This document shows positions 1 through 8,207 of a stretch of DNA of 64,000 bases, in pieces. The notes below the pieces were generated by a model that worked only from the letters and a program-made list of their open reading frames with translations, was not told where the DNA came from and did not search any database. Source of the DNA: Phenylobacterium hankyongense (lineage in GTDB: Bacteria; Pseudomonadota; Alphaproteobacteria; Caulobacterales; Caulobacteraceae); the NCBI RefSeq assembly GCF_003254505.1, contig NZ_QFYP01000001.1, positions 1,596,001 to 1,660,000 on the forward strand, given 5' to 3'. The translations under genes and the position numbers were made by a program. Position 1 is the first letter of the stretch. Every line of letters begins with the position of its first letter.

Positions 1-50
1 GGACGCTTGGAGTCCAGCGCGACCCCTCATCCGTCAGCCTTCGGCTGCCA

Positions 51-73
51 CCTTCTCCCACAAGGGGAGAAGG
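51..73. repeat. Short TTCTCCC/GGGAGAA hairpin repeat, copy 1
   Basis: Two 9-nt arms (CCTTCTCCC at 51-59 and GGGAGAAGG at 65-73) form a perfect hairpin directly downstream of the divL stop. The same hairpin occurs at 42652, 42915 and 51416. Its position at a gene end suggests a role in mRNA 3' end formation or stability, but it lacks a U-run. The first 50 bases hold no gene I can support. Confidence 0.7.
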
Positions 74-83
74 AATCCTCCCG

Positions 84-2408
84 CTACCCGTTCAGGCCCA
101 GCTCCGGCTGCGCCGCCGCGGCGTGGGCCTCTTCGGGCAGGTGGCAGGTGAAGGTGGCGCCGGCGCCGGGCTCGCTCTCCAGGGCTACCCAGCCGCCGTG
201 CAGCTCGGTCAGCGCCTTGACCAGCGCCAGGCCCAGGCCCGGGCCGCCCCGCTCGCGGCCGACGAAGCGGTCGAAGATGTGGGCCTGGACGTGGAAGGGG
301 ATGCCGCGGCCGGTGTCGGAGACCTGCAGCTGGACCTCGCCCAGGGCCTTGCGGGCGGTGACGGTGACCACGCCGGTCGGCGGGGTCTGGCCGAGCGCGT
401 TTTCCACCAGGTGGTCGAGGATCTGGCCGAGCCGGCGGGCGTCGCCGCGGATCACGCCGACGTCGTCGGGCCGCTCCACCACGATCGAGACCCGCATGGC
501 CTCGGCCTCCTTCATCCAGCGGCCGGCCACCGAGATCAGCAGGTCGGAGACCCGCACGTCCTCCAGGTCCAGCGCCATCTCGTCGGCGTCGATCTGGGCC
601 ATGTCGAGCACGTCGTCGATGGAGCGGGCGAGCTGGGTGGCGGCGGCCTTCACCGCCGCGGCGTGGGCCCGGCCGCGCTCCGACAGCGCCTCGCCGGAGC
701 GCTCCAGCAGTTCCGAGTAGCCGATGATGGTGGTGAGCGGGGTGCGCAGCTCATAGGAGACGTTGCCGACGAAATCGCGCTTCAGCCGCTCGGCCTCGGT
801 CAGCGCCGCCTCGCGGGCGGCCAGCGCGCTCTCCAGCTTGCGGGCGTCGGTGACGTCGGTGAAGGCGATCAGCGTCGCCCCGTCCGGCAGCGGCCGCGAC
901 TGGTAGGCGACGATGCGGGAGTCGGAGGTCTTCACCTCGCCGCTCATCGGCGCGCGGGCGCTGGGGTCGGGGTCGGCGACGCGGCCCTTCACCTCGCGCC
1001 AGAAGCCCATGTCGTGCAGCTTGGGGATGCAGAGCTCCACCACGCCCTCGAAGTCGCCGGCGGCGTCCAGCTGGGCCGGAGTGATGTGCCAGAACCGCGC
1101 GAACGCCTCGTTGTGCAGCCGCAGCCGGCCGTCGGAGCCGAACACGGCGACGGCGTCGTTCAGCTTGTCGAGGGTGGCCTGCTGCACCTGGATCAGGGCG
1201 TTGTACTGGGCCTTGAGCTTGAGCTCGCCGGTGATGTCGGAGAACAGCAGCAGCAGGCCGCCCATCGGGTGCGGCTGGCGCACCACCTTCAGCGTCTGGC
1301 CGTGCGGCAGGCTCCAGAGGTCGTCGGGGCCGGCCGCCAGCTGCTCGTAGCGGTCGAGCTCGGCCGCCTTCCACTTGGCGTAGTCGGCGGTCTCCGGCAG
1401 GCGGCGGCGCTGGCGCAGGCGGTCGAGGATCTCCGAATGGCTCGGCTGTTCCGCCAGCCAGGCCGGCTCGAGGGCCCACAGCTGGGCGAAGGCGGTGTTG
1501 TGGAAGATCAGCTTCTTGCCCTGGCTGAACACCGCCACGGCCTCGGCGATGTGGTTCAGGGTCTCGTCGTGCGCCTCGACGTTGCGCTTGAGGATCTCGC
1601 GCATCTCCTCCAGCTCGGTGACGTCCTCGGTCCACACCCCGACGCCGCCGCCTTCCAGCGGCTGGGCGACGATGTGGAAGGCGCGCCGGCGGCCGCCGAC
1701 GGTGGCCCAGCGCACCGCGTCGCGCCGCTGGCCGAGGTTGGCCGCCTCGCTGGCCAGCGCGTCGGCGCCGCGGTCGAAGGCCACGCCGCGCGCCGCGGCC
1801 TCGTCCAGGCTGGCGGCGTCCGCCGCCTTCAGCCACGCGGCGTTGACCCAGACCGGCGAGCCGTCCGCCGCGGCGATCCAGGCCGGGCAGGCGCGGGCGT
1901 CGAGGAAGGCGGCCAGCCGCGGCGCGGTCGGCAGGCCGGCCTCCTCGCCCATCACCGCCGACAGCCGCAGCCAGGCCAGGGCCCCGGCCGCGCGGCCCTC
2001 GACGGTGACCACGCCGGCCGTTCCCTGCACCTCGAAGGCGCAGGCCTCGCCGCGCTCGAACAGGGCGCGCAGCCGGCGCGCATGGTCGGGGTCGGCGCGC
2101 ATCAGCGCGTTGACCAGGGTCTGCGGGTCGCGGGCCTCCAGGCCCAGGGCCTCGGCGCAGGTGGCCAGGCTCTCCTCGCCGGACGCCAGCATGGCGTGGC
2201 CGTCCTCGACCGCCAGCAGGGCGGAATCGAAGGCCTCGGCCGAGGCCTGGGCGGCTTCGGCGCGGGCTTCCAGGCCCGCCATCCGGCCGGCCAGCTCGTC
2301 GACGCGGCCCTGGCTCTGACGCCGCTGGGCCAGCGCCCACAGCACCGCGCAGATCGCCAGCGAGATCGCGCCCGCCGCCGCCGCGAGGATCAGATCGTGC
2401 GCGCTCAT
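84..2408 (-). CDS. divL: DivL, non-canonical cell-fate histidine kinase
   Basis: A 774-residue protein with an N-terminal membrane segment (about 5-27), a stretch of PAS-type domains, a DHp helix at about 545-605 and a C-terminal HATPase domain. The H-box reads NVSYELRTPL, so tyrosine 552 stands where a histidine kinase has its phospho-acceptor histidine. The N box (LVENA, ~668), the DTGRG motif (~698) and the GGPGLGLAL motif (~721) are intact. This is the hallmark of Caulobacter DivL (769 residues, Tyr550), which binds DivK~P and controls the CckA-CtrA phosphorelay at the cell pole. The gene ends 10 bases after a repeat hairpin and is divergent from the gene at 2547. The tyrosine is seen; the polar role is known for the family. 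Confidence 0.93.
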   Translation of the reverse strand: MSAHDLILAAAAGAISLAICAVLWALAQRRQSQGRVDELAGRMAGLEARAEAAQASAEAFDSALLAVEDGHAMLASGEESLATCAEALGLEARDPQTLVNALMRADPDHARRLRALFERGEACAFEVQGTAGVVTVEGRAAGALAWLRLSAVMGEEAGLPTAPRLAAFLDARACPAWIAAADGSPVWVNAAWLKAADAASLDEAAARGVAFDRGADALASEAANLGQRRDAVRWATVGGRRRAFHIVAQPLEGGGVGVWTEDVTELEEMREILKRNVEAHDETLNHIAEAVAVFSQGKKLIFHNTAFAQLWALEPAWLAEQPSHSEILDRLRQRRRLPETADYAKWKAAELDRYEQLAAGPDDLWSLPHGQTLKVVRQPHPMGGLLLLFSDITGELKLKAQYNALIQVQQATLDKLNDAVAVFGSDGRLRLHNEAFARFWHITPAQLDAAGDFEGVVELCIPKLHDMGFWREVKGRVADPDPSARAPMSGEVKTSDSRIVAYQSRPLPDGATLIAFTDVTDARKLESALAAREAALTEAERLKRDFVGNVSYELRTPLTTIIGYSELLERSGEALSERGRAHAAAVKAAATQLARSIDDVLDMAQIDADEMALDLEDVRVSDLLISVAGRWMKEAEAMRVSIVVERPDDVGVIRGDARRLGQILDHLVENALGQTPPTGVVTVTARKALGEVQLQVSDTGRGIPFHVQAHIFDRFVGRERGGPGLGLALVKALTELHGGWVALESEPGAGATFTCHLPEEAHAAAAQPELGLNG

Positions 2409-2546
2409 CCCGGCTCCGTCGGCGCCGCCGTCCCAACCGGCGAATCACCCAGCGGCCAGAGTAAGCGGCTGCGGGCTCGGCCGCACGCCCCCCACTTTTC
2501 GCCCGACCACTTTGGCGCCGCGTTTCGTGTGCAAGGATTTTCGCGC

Positions 2547-3137
2547 ATGATCAGGGACATGACCGCCATCCTCTATCCGGTGGCCGCCAACGCCGAGCAG
2601 GCCTTGAGCCAGCCGCGGGGGCGCGCCGCCCGCGAACGCGAGGCCCGCGCCGCCGCCGGCGAAGCCGTGGTGTTCACCACCGACGCGCTCGGCCCGGCCT
2701 TCGCCACCCGCGAGGCGGCGCTGGCCGCCTACGGCGGCCGCGTCGAGGACGAGCGCACCGGGATCAGTCCGCCGATCGAGGACCGCTATTGCCAACTCAG
2801 CGCGCAGATCGTCCGCGAGCCCGGCCGCCCCGCTCCGGTCGCGCCGGTTCAGCCCACCAACCAGGACGGCCGCCGCTGGCCGGCGCCGACCGGAGCGCCG
2901 CCGCGCACGGCATGGCGGCTGATGGTGTCATACTGGCGGATCGCCTCCGCGGAGCGGCCGATCGAGACGCCGCAGGCCCGCCAGGCCCGTCGCACCCGCC
3001 AGGGGGTCGATCCGGAGACCCTGCGCGCCATCGCCCGCCAGCCGCTCCGCCCCGTCGAGCCGCAGCAGCCGCTGGACATCGGCCTGTTCGAAACCCGCCT
3101 GCCCGAGGCGCCGCACATCGTCGTACCCGATGAATAG
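2547..3137 (+). CDS. Conserved hypothetical protein
   Basis: A 196-residue soluble protein, unrecognised. It has no signal peptide or membrane segment, is rich in Arg, Ala and Pro, and has a proline-rich middle (residues ~90-120). The start is ATG 2547 or ATG 2559; I chose the first. Its last codons overlap the ATG of the metallopeptidase at 3130 by 8 bases, so the two are probably co-transcribed and translationally coupled. It is divergent from divL across a 138-bp gap that must hold both promoters. Codon use matches the neighbours, so it is probably resident. No function can be assigned. Confidence 0.7.
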   Translation: MIRDMTAILYPVAANAEQALSQPRGRAAREREARAAAGEAVVFTTDALGPAFATREAALAAYGGRVEDERTGISPPIEDRYCQLSAQIVREPGRPAPVAPVQPTNQDGRRWPAPTGAPPRTAWRLMVSYWRIASAERPIETPQARQARRTRQGVDPETLRAIARQPLRPVEPQQPLDIGLFETRLPEAPHIVVPDE

Positions 3138-3564
3138 GCGCCCGATGAGTAAGGGCCCGACCGGTGACGAGCCGATCGGCCGGGCTCCTTCGCTCGACGA
3201 CCTCGCCGGCCTGGCCGAGGCCGCCTTCGCCGCGCTGCCGGAGGAATTCCGCCGGATGACCGGCGAGGTGATCTTCCGGGTCGACGACTTTCCCTCCGAC
3301 GAGGTGCTGGCCGAGCTCGGCATCGAGGACCCGTTCGACCTCACCGGCCTCTACCAGGGCGTCGACCTGACCCACCGCTCGCTGTTCGACCCGGCGCCGC
3401 AACCCTCGATGATTTTCCTCTACCGCCGGCCGCTGCTCGACGAGTGGGCCGACCACGGCGAGGTGACGCTGGAGGAACTGGTCGCCCACGTCCTGGTGCA
3501 CGAGATCGGCCACCACTTCGGCCTGTCCGACGCCGACATCGACGCCATCGAGGCGGCCGCCTAG
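3130..3564 (+). CDS. Zincin-like metallopeptidase family protein
   Basis: A 144-residue protein of the small metallopeptidase family once called DUF1025. The zinc signature HEIGHHFGLSD lies near the C-terminus, with His124 and His128 as ligands and Glu125 as the catalytic residue; the Asp after GLS is typical of the group. The start ATG at 3130 overlaps the stop of the upstream gene; an internal ATG at 3145 is an alternative. There is no signal sequence, so a cytoplasmic location is expected. Substrates of this family are not known. The stop overlaps the 3' end of the convergent channel gene (3561) by 4 bases. Confidence 0.85.
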   Translation: MNRRPMSKGPTGDEPIGRAPSLDDLAGLAEAAFAALPEEFRRMTGEVIFRVDDFPSDEVLAELGIEDPFDLTGLYQGVDLTHRSLFDPAPQPSMIFLYRRPLLDEWADHGEVTLEELVAHVLVHEIGHHFGLSDADIDAIEAAA

Positions 3565-4229
3565 GTCTGCTCCGCGTCGGGGTGCGGATGGGGCTCCGCG
3601 GCGTCCTCGTACACCGGCCACGGCGGGGCGCGCAGGTGGAACAGCGTCACCGCCGCCGCCAGCCCCACCCCCAGCCGCCAGTCGACGAGGCTCAGGGCCG
3701 CGGCGACCGCCTGCAGCGCCGCGGTTGCGACGTAGATCCGCGTCAGCCGATGGAGGTAGTCGTGGTCCAGCCGCGGGTCGACCGCCCGCGTGCGCTGGGC
3801 GTAAAGCCATTTGAAGACCCAGGTCCAGGTCGGCGCCGCCAACGACAGGGTGTAGAAGACCGCCGCCGTCGGCAGGCGGGCGGGGTCGTTCAGGTATTCG
3901 GTGAACAGCCGGGTCGGGAAGGGCACGAATCCCACCGTCGCCAGGAACGCCAGGTTGGCCAGCACGAAGCCGTGATCCGCCCGGGCGTAGATCTTGCCGG
4001 TGAAATGGTGGTGCACCCAGTAGATGCCGATCACCAGGAAGCTCAGGCCGTAGGCCAGGTAGGTCGGCCACTGCTCGCCGAGCGCGGCGGCGAGAGACTG
4101 GCCGGCGGACAGGTCCGGCGTCCTGAGCTCGACGATCGGCAGGGTGATGGCGATGGCGAACACCCCGTCGGAGAACGCCTCCATCCGTCCGATCTCGCGG
4201 GCCGAACCGGCCTTGTGCGGTTTCGCCAT
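3561..4229 (-). CDS. TMEM175-family potassium channel-like membrane protein
   Basis: A 222-residue integral membrane protein with the family motif R-x3-FSDG (RMEAFSDG, residues 15-22) at the start of the first helix, followed by about five more hydrophobic segments. This length matches bacterial TMEM175 (former DUF1211) subunits, which in studied cases form potassium-selective channels without the classical selectivity-filter sequence. It is convergent with the metallopeptidase and divergent from the ferritin-like gene at 4397, so it shares that gene's 167-bp upstream region with its palindrome. Ion selectivity is inferred from the family. Confidence 0.85.
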   Translation of the reverse strand: MAKPHKAGSAREIGRMEAFSDGVFAIAITLPIVELRTPDLSAGQSLAAALGEQWPTYLAYGLSFLVIGIYWVHHHFTGKIYARADHGFVLANLAFLATVGFVPFPTRLFTEYLNDPARLPTAAVFYTLSLAAPTWTWVFKWLYAQRTRAVDPRLDHDYLHRLTRIYVATAALQAVAAALSLVDWRLGVGLAAAVTLFHLRAPPWPVYEDAAEPHPHPDAEQT

Positions 4230-4290
4230 GGTGGTCTCCTCCGAGCCCCGTCCTGCGGGCGGCGCGCGAACATACGCCGAGGATCGAAGT

Positions 4291-4316
4291 TGACGGCCCC
4301 GTCACTTTCCTTGACC
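4291..4316 (+). promoter_or_regulatory. TGACG-N4-CGTCA palindrome with TTGAC box, copy 1
   Basis: An inverted repeat TGACG (4291-4295) and CGTCA (4300-4304) is followed after exactly 6 bases by TTGACC (4311-4316). The same arrangement with the same spacing precedes the paralogue at 5856. It looks like a repressor or activator site just upstream of a -35 box. It lies in the intergenic space shared with the divergent channel gene. No regulator is identifiable from the window. Confidence 0.55.
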
Positions 4317-4396
4317 GATCATTGTTCGGGTGAGAGGGTGGCCTGAAGGCGCGACCGGGCGACGGAAGCCCGGCGCCCAAGGAGCGAGGATCCCCC

Positions 4397-5524
4397 ATGG
4401 CGGCCGACGGCAACATCACCAAGGACATCATCTACGACGCCGTGGCGCCGGACGATTTCGAGTCCATGCTGGAGCTGGACCGCTACGGCGCCCGCTCGCC
4501 CGCCTTCGACAAGATCATCAGCGCCACCCACGACCACTTCTGGGACCCGCTGGACCCCAAATACATCGACTTCTCCGAGCCGTTCGACATGGAGAACGAG
4601 ATGATCCTGCCGGAGACCATGATCGGCGCCCTGCGGCTCGACTACGTCAACGGCATCCTCACCGACCAGAAGGACCGCGTCCGGTTCGCCAACGCCCAGA
4701 CGCTGCGCACCTTCTCCTCGATCCTGCACGGCGAGCAGGGGGCGCTGAACCTGTCGGCCTCGCTCTGCCACGTGCTGAAGGACCAGGGCGCGCAGGAGTA
4801 CGCCGCCAACCAGACCCGCGAAGAGGCCCGCCACGTCACCGCCTTCGCCAAGTACATCAAGGTCCGCTGGGGCCGGCCGGTGGAATGCGGGCCGATCCTG
4901 AAGGACCTGCTGGTGGAGATCATCGCCGCGCCGGAGGTCTACAAGAAGATCATCGGCATGCAGATGCTGGTCGAGGGCCTGGCGATGGGCGCCTTCGCCA
5001 CGGTGTTCAACCAGACCAACGATCCGCTGGCCCGCAAGCTGACCCAGCTGGTGATGACCGACGAGGCCTTCCACCACAAGTTCGGGAAGATCTGGGCCGA
5101 CCGCACCATCCCGCACCTGACCGCGGCCGAGCACGAAGTCATCGAGATGTGGGCGGCGCACTGCTTCCAGACGCTGCTGTTCAACCTGGTGGCCCCGACC
5201 CAGAACGTCGGCCTCTACGAGGAGTTCGGCCTCGACCCCGAACGGGTGATCGCCGAGATGGCGCAGATCGTGAACGACGAGACCCGCCGCGAGGAGATGA
5301 AGGAGCAGACCAACATCTTCCGCGTGCTGGTGAAGACCCTGGTCAACGCCGGCATCATCACCGACCGCACCAAGGCCTTCTACGCCACCTACGTCGACAT
5401 CGACGAGCTCAAGTCCGAGGGCGACAAGATGGTCGGCGACGACATCGCCGAGGAGGGCATCAAGTACCTCCAGGAGATCAACTTCAAGGACCGCGCCAAG
5501 CAGATCCTGATCGCCGCCGAATAG
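4397..5524 (+). CDS. Ferritin-like diiron protein, paralogue 1
   Basis: A 375-residue soluble, largely helical protein of the ferritin/ribonucleotide-reductase-like superfamily. A full set of diiron ligands can be placed: Glu113, Glu143 and His146 (EEARH), Glu193 (LVEG), and Glu223 and His226 (DEAFHH), spaced about 30, 50 and 30 residues as in four-helix diiron carboxylate proteins. The length exceeds ferritin and bacterioferritin and is nearer to diiron oxygenases of the AurF or desaturase type, so an oxidation reaction is possible. The start ATG 4397 gives MAADGNITKD, matching the paralogue. A terminator follows. The substrate is unknown and I do not name a pathway. Confidence 0.85.
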   Translation: MAADGNITKDIIYDAVAPDDFESMLELDRYGARSPAFDKIISATHDHFWDPLDPKYIDFSEPFDMENEMILPETMIGALRLDYVNGILTDQKDRVRFANAQTLRTFSSILHGEQGALNLSASLCHVLKDQGAQEYAANQTREEARHVTAFAKYIKVRWGRPVECGPILKDLLVEIIAAPEVYKKIIGMQMLVEGLAMGAFATVFNQTNDPLARKLTQLVMTDEAFHHKFGKIWADRTIPHLTAAEHEVIEMWAAHCFQTLLFNLVAPTQNVGLYEEFGLDPERVIAEMAQIVNDETRREEMKEQTNIFRVLVKTLVNAGIITDRTKAFYATYVDIDELKSEGDKMVGDDIAEEGIKYLQEINFKDRAKQILIAAE

Positions 5525-5550
5525 GCTCTCTCTCCAGTCGAGCCGCGAGG

Positions 5551-5578
5551 CGCCCGCTGAGTGATCGGCGGGCGTTTT
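5551..5578 (+). terminator. Rho-independent terminator after ferritin-like gene 1
   Basis: Stem CGCCCGC (5551-5557) pairs with GCGGGCG (5568-5574) around a 10-base loop, followed by TTTT, 26 bases after the stop. It separates the two ferritin-like paralogues into independent transcripts. Confidence 0.8.
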
Positions 5579-5585
5579 CGTCTTC

Positions 5586-5739
5586 GCTCCTCCCCTGCGC
5601 AGCGGGGGAGGGAGACCGCCCGCTGCAAAGCGGGTGGTGGAGGGGGCGCGGGTTCGCGCGGTGCGTCGGCTCGCCCCCTCCGTCACGCCCTCTGCGGGGC
5701 GCGCCACCTCCCCCGTCCTCTTCGGGACAGGGGAGGAGC
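5586..5739. repeat. Long palindromic intergenic element, copy 1
   Basis: A 154-bp element bounded by inverted GCTCCTCCCCTG (5586-5597) and CAGGGGAGGAGC (5728-5739). Its first 26 bases are identical to the left arm of the element at 14805. Internal GC-rich arms around GGAGGGGGCGCG and CGCCCCCTCC give further pairing. It fills most of the 331-bp gap between the two ferritin-like genes, after the terminator and before the second palindrome/TTGAC block. No coding potential is supported in this gap. Confidence 0.8.
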
Positions 5740-5743
5740 GAAT

Positions 5744-5769
5744 TGACGCCTCCGTCATTTTCTTTGACG
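5744..5769 (+). promoter_or_regulatory. TGACG-N4-CGTCA palindrome with TTGAC box, copy 2
   Basis: TGACG (5744-5748) and CGTCA (5753-5757) form an inverted repeat; TTGACG (5764-5769) follows after 6 bases, exactly as upstream of the first paralogue. Surrounding sequence differs, so the block is conserved beyond its flanks. It lies about 90 bases upstream of the start at 5856. Confidence 0.55.
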
Positions 5770-5855
5770 CGCCGGCCCGTCGGCGCGAAGCTTCCGGCAT
5801 TCTCATGTGCTCGGGTCCGCGTCAGACGGATCAATTTCGGGAAGGAAGCCAGGCC

Positions 5856-6980
5856 ATGGCCGACGGCAACATCACCAAGGACGCCATGTACGGTGCGGTG
5901 GCACCGGACGATTTCGAGTCGATGCTGACCCTCGACCGCTACGGCGAGCGGACCACGGCCTTCGACAAGATCATCAGCGCCACCCACGACCATTTCTGGG
6001 ATCCGCTCGACAAGCGCTACATCGATTTCGACGAGCCCTTCGACCTCGAAAACGTCGCCATGACGCCGGAGGAGCACAATCCGATCCTGAAGCTGCCCTA
6101 CGTCGCCGCCACGCTCACCGACGAGAAGGAAAAGATCCGCTTCATCAACTACATGCAGCTTAGGAACTTCTCCTCGATCCTGCATGGCGAACAGGGCGCG
6201 CTGAACCTCTCGGCCAGCCTCTGCCACGTGCTCTACGACCAGGGCGCCCAGGAGTACGCCGCCAACCAGACCCGCGAGGAGGCCCGCCACGTCACCGCCT
6301 TCGCGAAATACATCAGGTCCCGCTGGGGCCGCCCGACCGAGTGCGGCGCGGCGCTGAAGAGCCTGCTGGTGGAGATCATCGAGGCGCCGGAGGTCTACAA
6401 GAAGATCGTCGGCATGCAGATGCTGGTCGAGGGCCTGGCGATGGGCGCCTTCGCCAACGGCTACCGGCACAACCGCGACCCGGTGGCCCGCAAGCTCTTC
6501 CAGCTGGTGATGACCGACGAGGCCTTCCACCACAAGTTCGGGAAGATCTGGGCCGACCGCACCATTCCCAAGCTCACCCAGGCCGAGCGCGAGATGGTGG
6601 AGGACTGGACCGCCCACTGCGCCCAGTCGCTGCTGTTCGACCGCGGCGATCCGCGCCAGCAGGCGGAGATCTACGGCGAGTTCGGCCTCGATCCGGAGCG
6701 GGTGGTCGCCGACATCGTCCAGCGCCGCAAGGAGCGCGACCCGACCCGCAAGTTCAAGGGCGAGACCAACGTCTTCCGGGTGTTGATCAAGACCCTGCTG
6801 AACGCCGGCCTGATCACCGCGCGGACCCGCGGCTTCTACGCCATGTACGTCGACATGGACGAGCTGGCCGCCGAGGGCGAGCGGATGGTGGGCGACGACA
6901 TCGCCGAAGACGGCATCCGCTACCTGCAGGCCATCAACTTCAAGGACCGGGCGAAGGCGGTTTCCATCGCCGCCGAATGA
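5856..6980 (+). CDS. Ferritin-like diiron protein, paralogue 2
   Basis: A 374-residue paralogue of the protein at 4397, closely similar from the first residues (MADGNITKDAMYGAVAPDD) to the end (INFKDRAK). All six putative iron ligands are kept: Glu112, Glu142 and His145, Glu192, Glu222 and His225. The two copies differ most in the region of residues 60-100 and after residue 240, which may bear on substrate or partner choice. The start ATG follows a GGAAGG ribosome-binding site. An in-frame upstream extension to 5634 runs through the palindromic repeat and is rejected. Each copy has its own palindrome/TTGAC block and terminator, so they can be regulated separately. Confidence 0.85.
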   Translation: MADGNITKDAMYGAVAPDDFESMLTLDRYGERTTAFDKIISATHDHFWDPLDKRYIDFDEPFDLENVAMTPEEHNPILKLPYVAATLTDEKEKIRFINYMQLRNFSSILHGEQGALNLSASLCHVLYDQGAQEYAANQTREEARHVTAFAKYIRSRWGRPTECGAALKSLLVEIIEAPEVYKKIVGMQMLVEGLAMGAFANGYRHNRDPVARKLFQLVMTDEAFHHKFGKIWADRTIPKLTQAEREMVEDWTAHCAQSLLFDRGDPRQQAEIYGEFGLDPERVVADIVQRRKERDPTRKFKGETNVFRVLIKTLLNAGLITARTRGFYAMYVDMDELAAEGERMVGDDIAEDGIRYLQAINFKDRAKAVSIAAE

Positions 6981-7022
6981 GGCGCCGCGGAAACGCCTAA
7001 GTTCTGTTGCGTCCTTATGCGG

Positions 7023-7049
7023 CGCCCGCGGACGTTCCCGCGGGCGTTT
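7023..7049 (+). terminator. Rho-independent terminator after ferritin-like gene 2
   Basis: Perfect 9-bp stem, CGCCCGCGG (7023-7031) with CCGCGGGCG (7038-7046), loop of 6, followed by TTT. It lies 42 bases after the stop and upstream of the lipocalin. Confidence 0.75.
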
Positions 7050-7082
7050 CCTTTGTCACATCACACGGATATCGGTGTGGGC

Positions 7083-7613
7083 ATGCTGAAGCGCCTGATC
7101 GTCCCCGCCGCGGCCCTGGCCGTCTGCCTCGCCGCCGCGTCGGCGCAGGCCGCCATTCCGCAGCCGTCGGAGCGGATCGAGCTCTCCAAGATGATGGGCC
7201 GCTGGTACGAGGTCGCCCGCCTGCCCAACCAGACCCAGCGCGGCTGCCAGGCCGGCACCTCCGACTGGGCCCGCACCGACGACGGCTTCTCGGTGGTCCA
7301 GGCCTGCCACAAGGGCGCCCCGGACGGCCCGCTCGCGGAGTGGAAGGCCAAGGCCCGCGTCGCCGACCCGGCCACCAACGCCAAGTTCAGGATGAGCTTC
7401 TTCGGCGGCCTGATCTCCCAGGAGTACTGGGTGCTGGCGCACCGCCCCGACGAAGGGTGGCTGATCCTCGCCACCCACGACGGCAAGTACCTGTGGCTGA
7501 TGTCGCAGAAGCCGACCCTGCCGGCGGCGGTGAAAGCCCAGGCCGTGGCCCGCATCCGCCAGCTCGGCTTTGACCCCACCCGCCTGGAGTTCCCCCTGCC
7601 GGCCCACGGCTGA
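7083..7613 (+). CDS. Lipocalin family protein (Blc-like)
   Basis: A 176-residue protein with an N-terminal signal peptide (hydrophobic core ~5-20, cleavage probably after AQA at 23). The lipocalin signature G-x-W appears as GRWYEVARLPN (from residue 39), followed by an alternating beta pattern and a typical C-terminal helix and arginine. It resembles bacterial lipocalin Blc, which binds lysophospholipids or fatty acids in the periplasm or at the outer membrane. There is no lipobox cysteine after the signal sequence, so it is probably a soluble periplasmic form. The start is ATG 7083; an upstream in-frame ATG at 7017 would overlap the terminator. Confidence 0.87.
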   Translation: MLKRLIVPAAALAVCLAAASAQAAIPQPSERIELSKMMGRWYEVARLPNQTQRGCQAGTSDWARTDDGFSVVQACHKGAPDGPLAEWKAKARVADPATNAKFRMSFFGGLISQEYWVLAHRPDEGWLILATHDGKYLWLMSQKPTLPAAVKAQAVARIRQLGFDPTRLEFPLPAHG

Positions 7614-7805
7614 CGGCGGCTGTTGGCGGTCGTATGCGAACCCTGAAAAAGGCTGTGGCCCAGTACTGCTCTCGGCGCGCCCAAGCGCTAGGCTAACGGG
7701 TCCAGGACATCGCCAGGTGCTAGACGTCGACAAAGGCGAGAAGCGCTCCGAAGATCAGGTGAGGCGAATCGCGCGGAACCTGGAGCGATAGCGTTGCCCA
7801 TAACA

Positions 7806-8078
7806 ATGGCGTTACTGGCGCGCGCAGCCCAGAATGTCGGGCTAGTGGGCTGGTTCGCCTTCGCCCTGGTCGTGACTAGCTGGGGCGGCCATCGGCCGCT
7901 TAAACCGGACGCGTTGCATCCGCATCGCTATGTCAATCATGGCACGATCTATGTCAGCGACTCCGACCTGTTGCTATCGCGTACGCTGGCCCTCGGCGGG
8001 CTCGGGCTTCTCGCAGCCGGCACGTTGACTCGCTGGCTCGTAGAGGGCCGGCCCAAGCGCAATTCGCAAAGTACATAA
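7806..8078 (+). CDS. Small two-helix membrane protein, unknown
   Basis: A 90-residue protein from ATG 7806 (a TTG at 7794 would add four residues). It has a hydrophobic segment at about 9-24, a polar loop with several His and Asp, and a second hydrophobic segment at about 55-72, then a basic tail. No family is recognised. It lies at the left edge of a lower-GC stretch, 190 bases after the lipocalin, convergent with the DUF3800 gene. The gap before it (7614-7793) shows no supportable gene. It may belong to the same transferred patch as its right-hand neighbours. Confidence 0.5.
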   Translation: MALLARAAQNVGLVGWFAFALVVTSWGGHRPLKPDALHPHRYVNHGTIYVSDSDLLLSRTLALGGLGLLAAGTLTRWLVEGRPKRNSQST

Positions 8079-8083
8079 TCGCC
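8064..8083. repeat. Imperfect direct repeat, left copy
   Basis: Twenty bases starting TCGCAAAGTACATAA, matching 9433-9452 at 16 of 20 positions. Extending 5 bases to the left gives 20 of 25. It overlaps the stop of the small membrane protein. The two copies bracket the DUF3800 module. Confidence 0.4.
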
Positions 8084-8174
8084 GGCCGCCGCCGCTTCCG
8101 ATGGAGAAACAAGAACAAACGAAGAACTAATAAAAGCGACTTATATCAATAAGTTAGGCAAATCGTTGATTCGC

Positions 8175-8203
8175 TTGACTTTCTGGCGGGTCAACGCTAG
8201 ATT
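8175..8203 (+). promoter_or_regulatory. Strong sigma-70-like promoter without an evident gene
   Basis: TTGACTT (8175-8181), a 14-base spacer and GCTAGATT (8196-8203) match the Caulobacter housekeeping consensus TTGAC-N-GCTANAWC closely. Transcription would run rightward into the 3' end of the DUF3800 gene on its antisense strand. Only a 25-codon reading frame starts nearby (ATG 8217). Confidence 0.5.
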
Positions 8204-8207
8204 CCGG

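Noticed and set aside
123..2546. Very long plus-strand open frame antisense to divL
   Set aside because: It is a high-GC shadow of divL with no family likeness; only its last part from 2547 is accepted as a separate gene.
7570..7791. 73-residue frame after the lipocalin
   Set aside because: It begins out of frame inside the lipocalin gene and has no ribosome-binding site or family likeness; the last 24 codons alone are not convincing.
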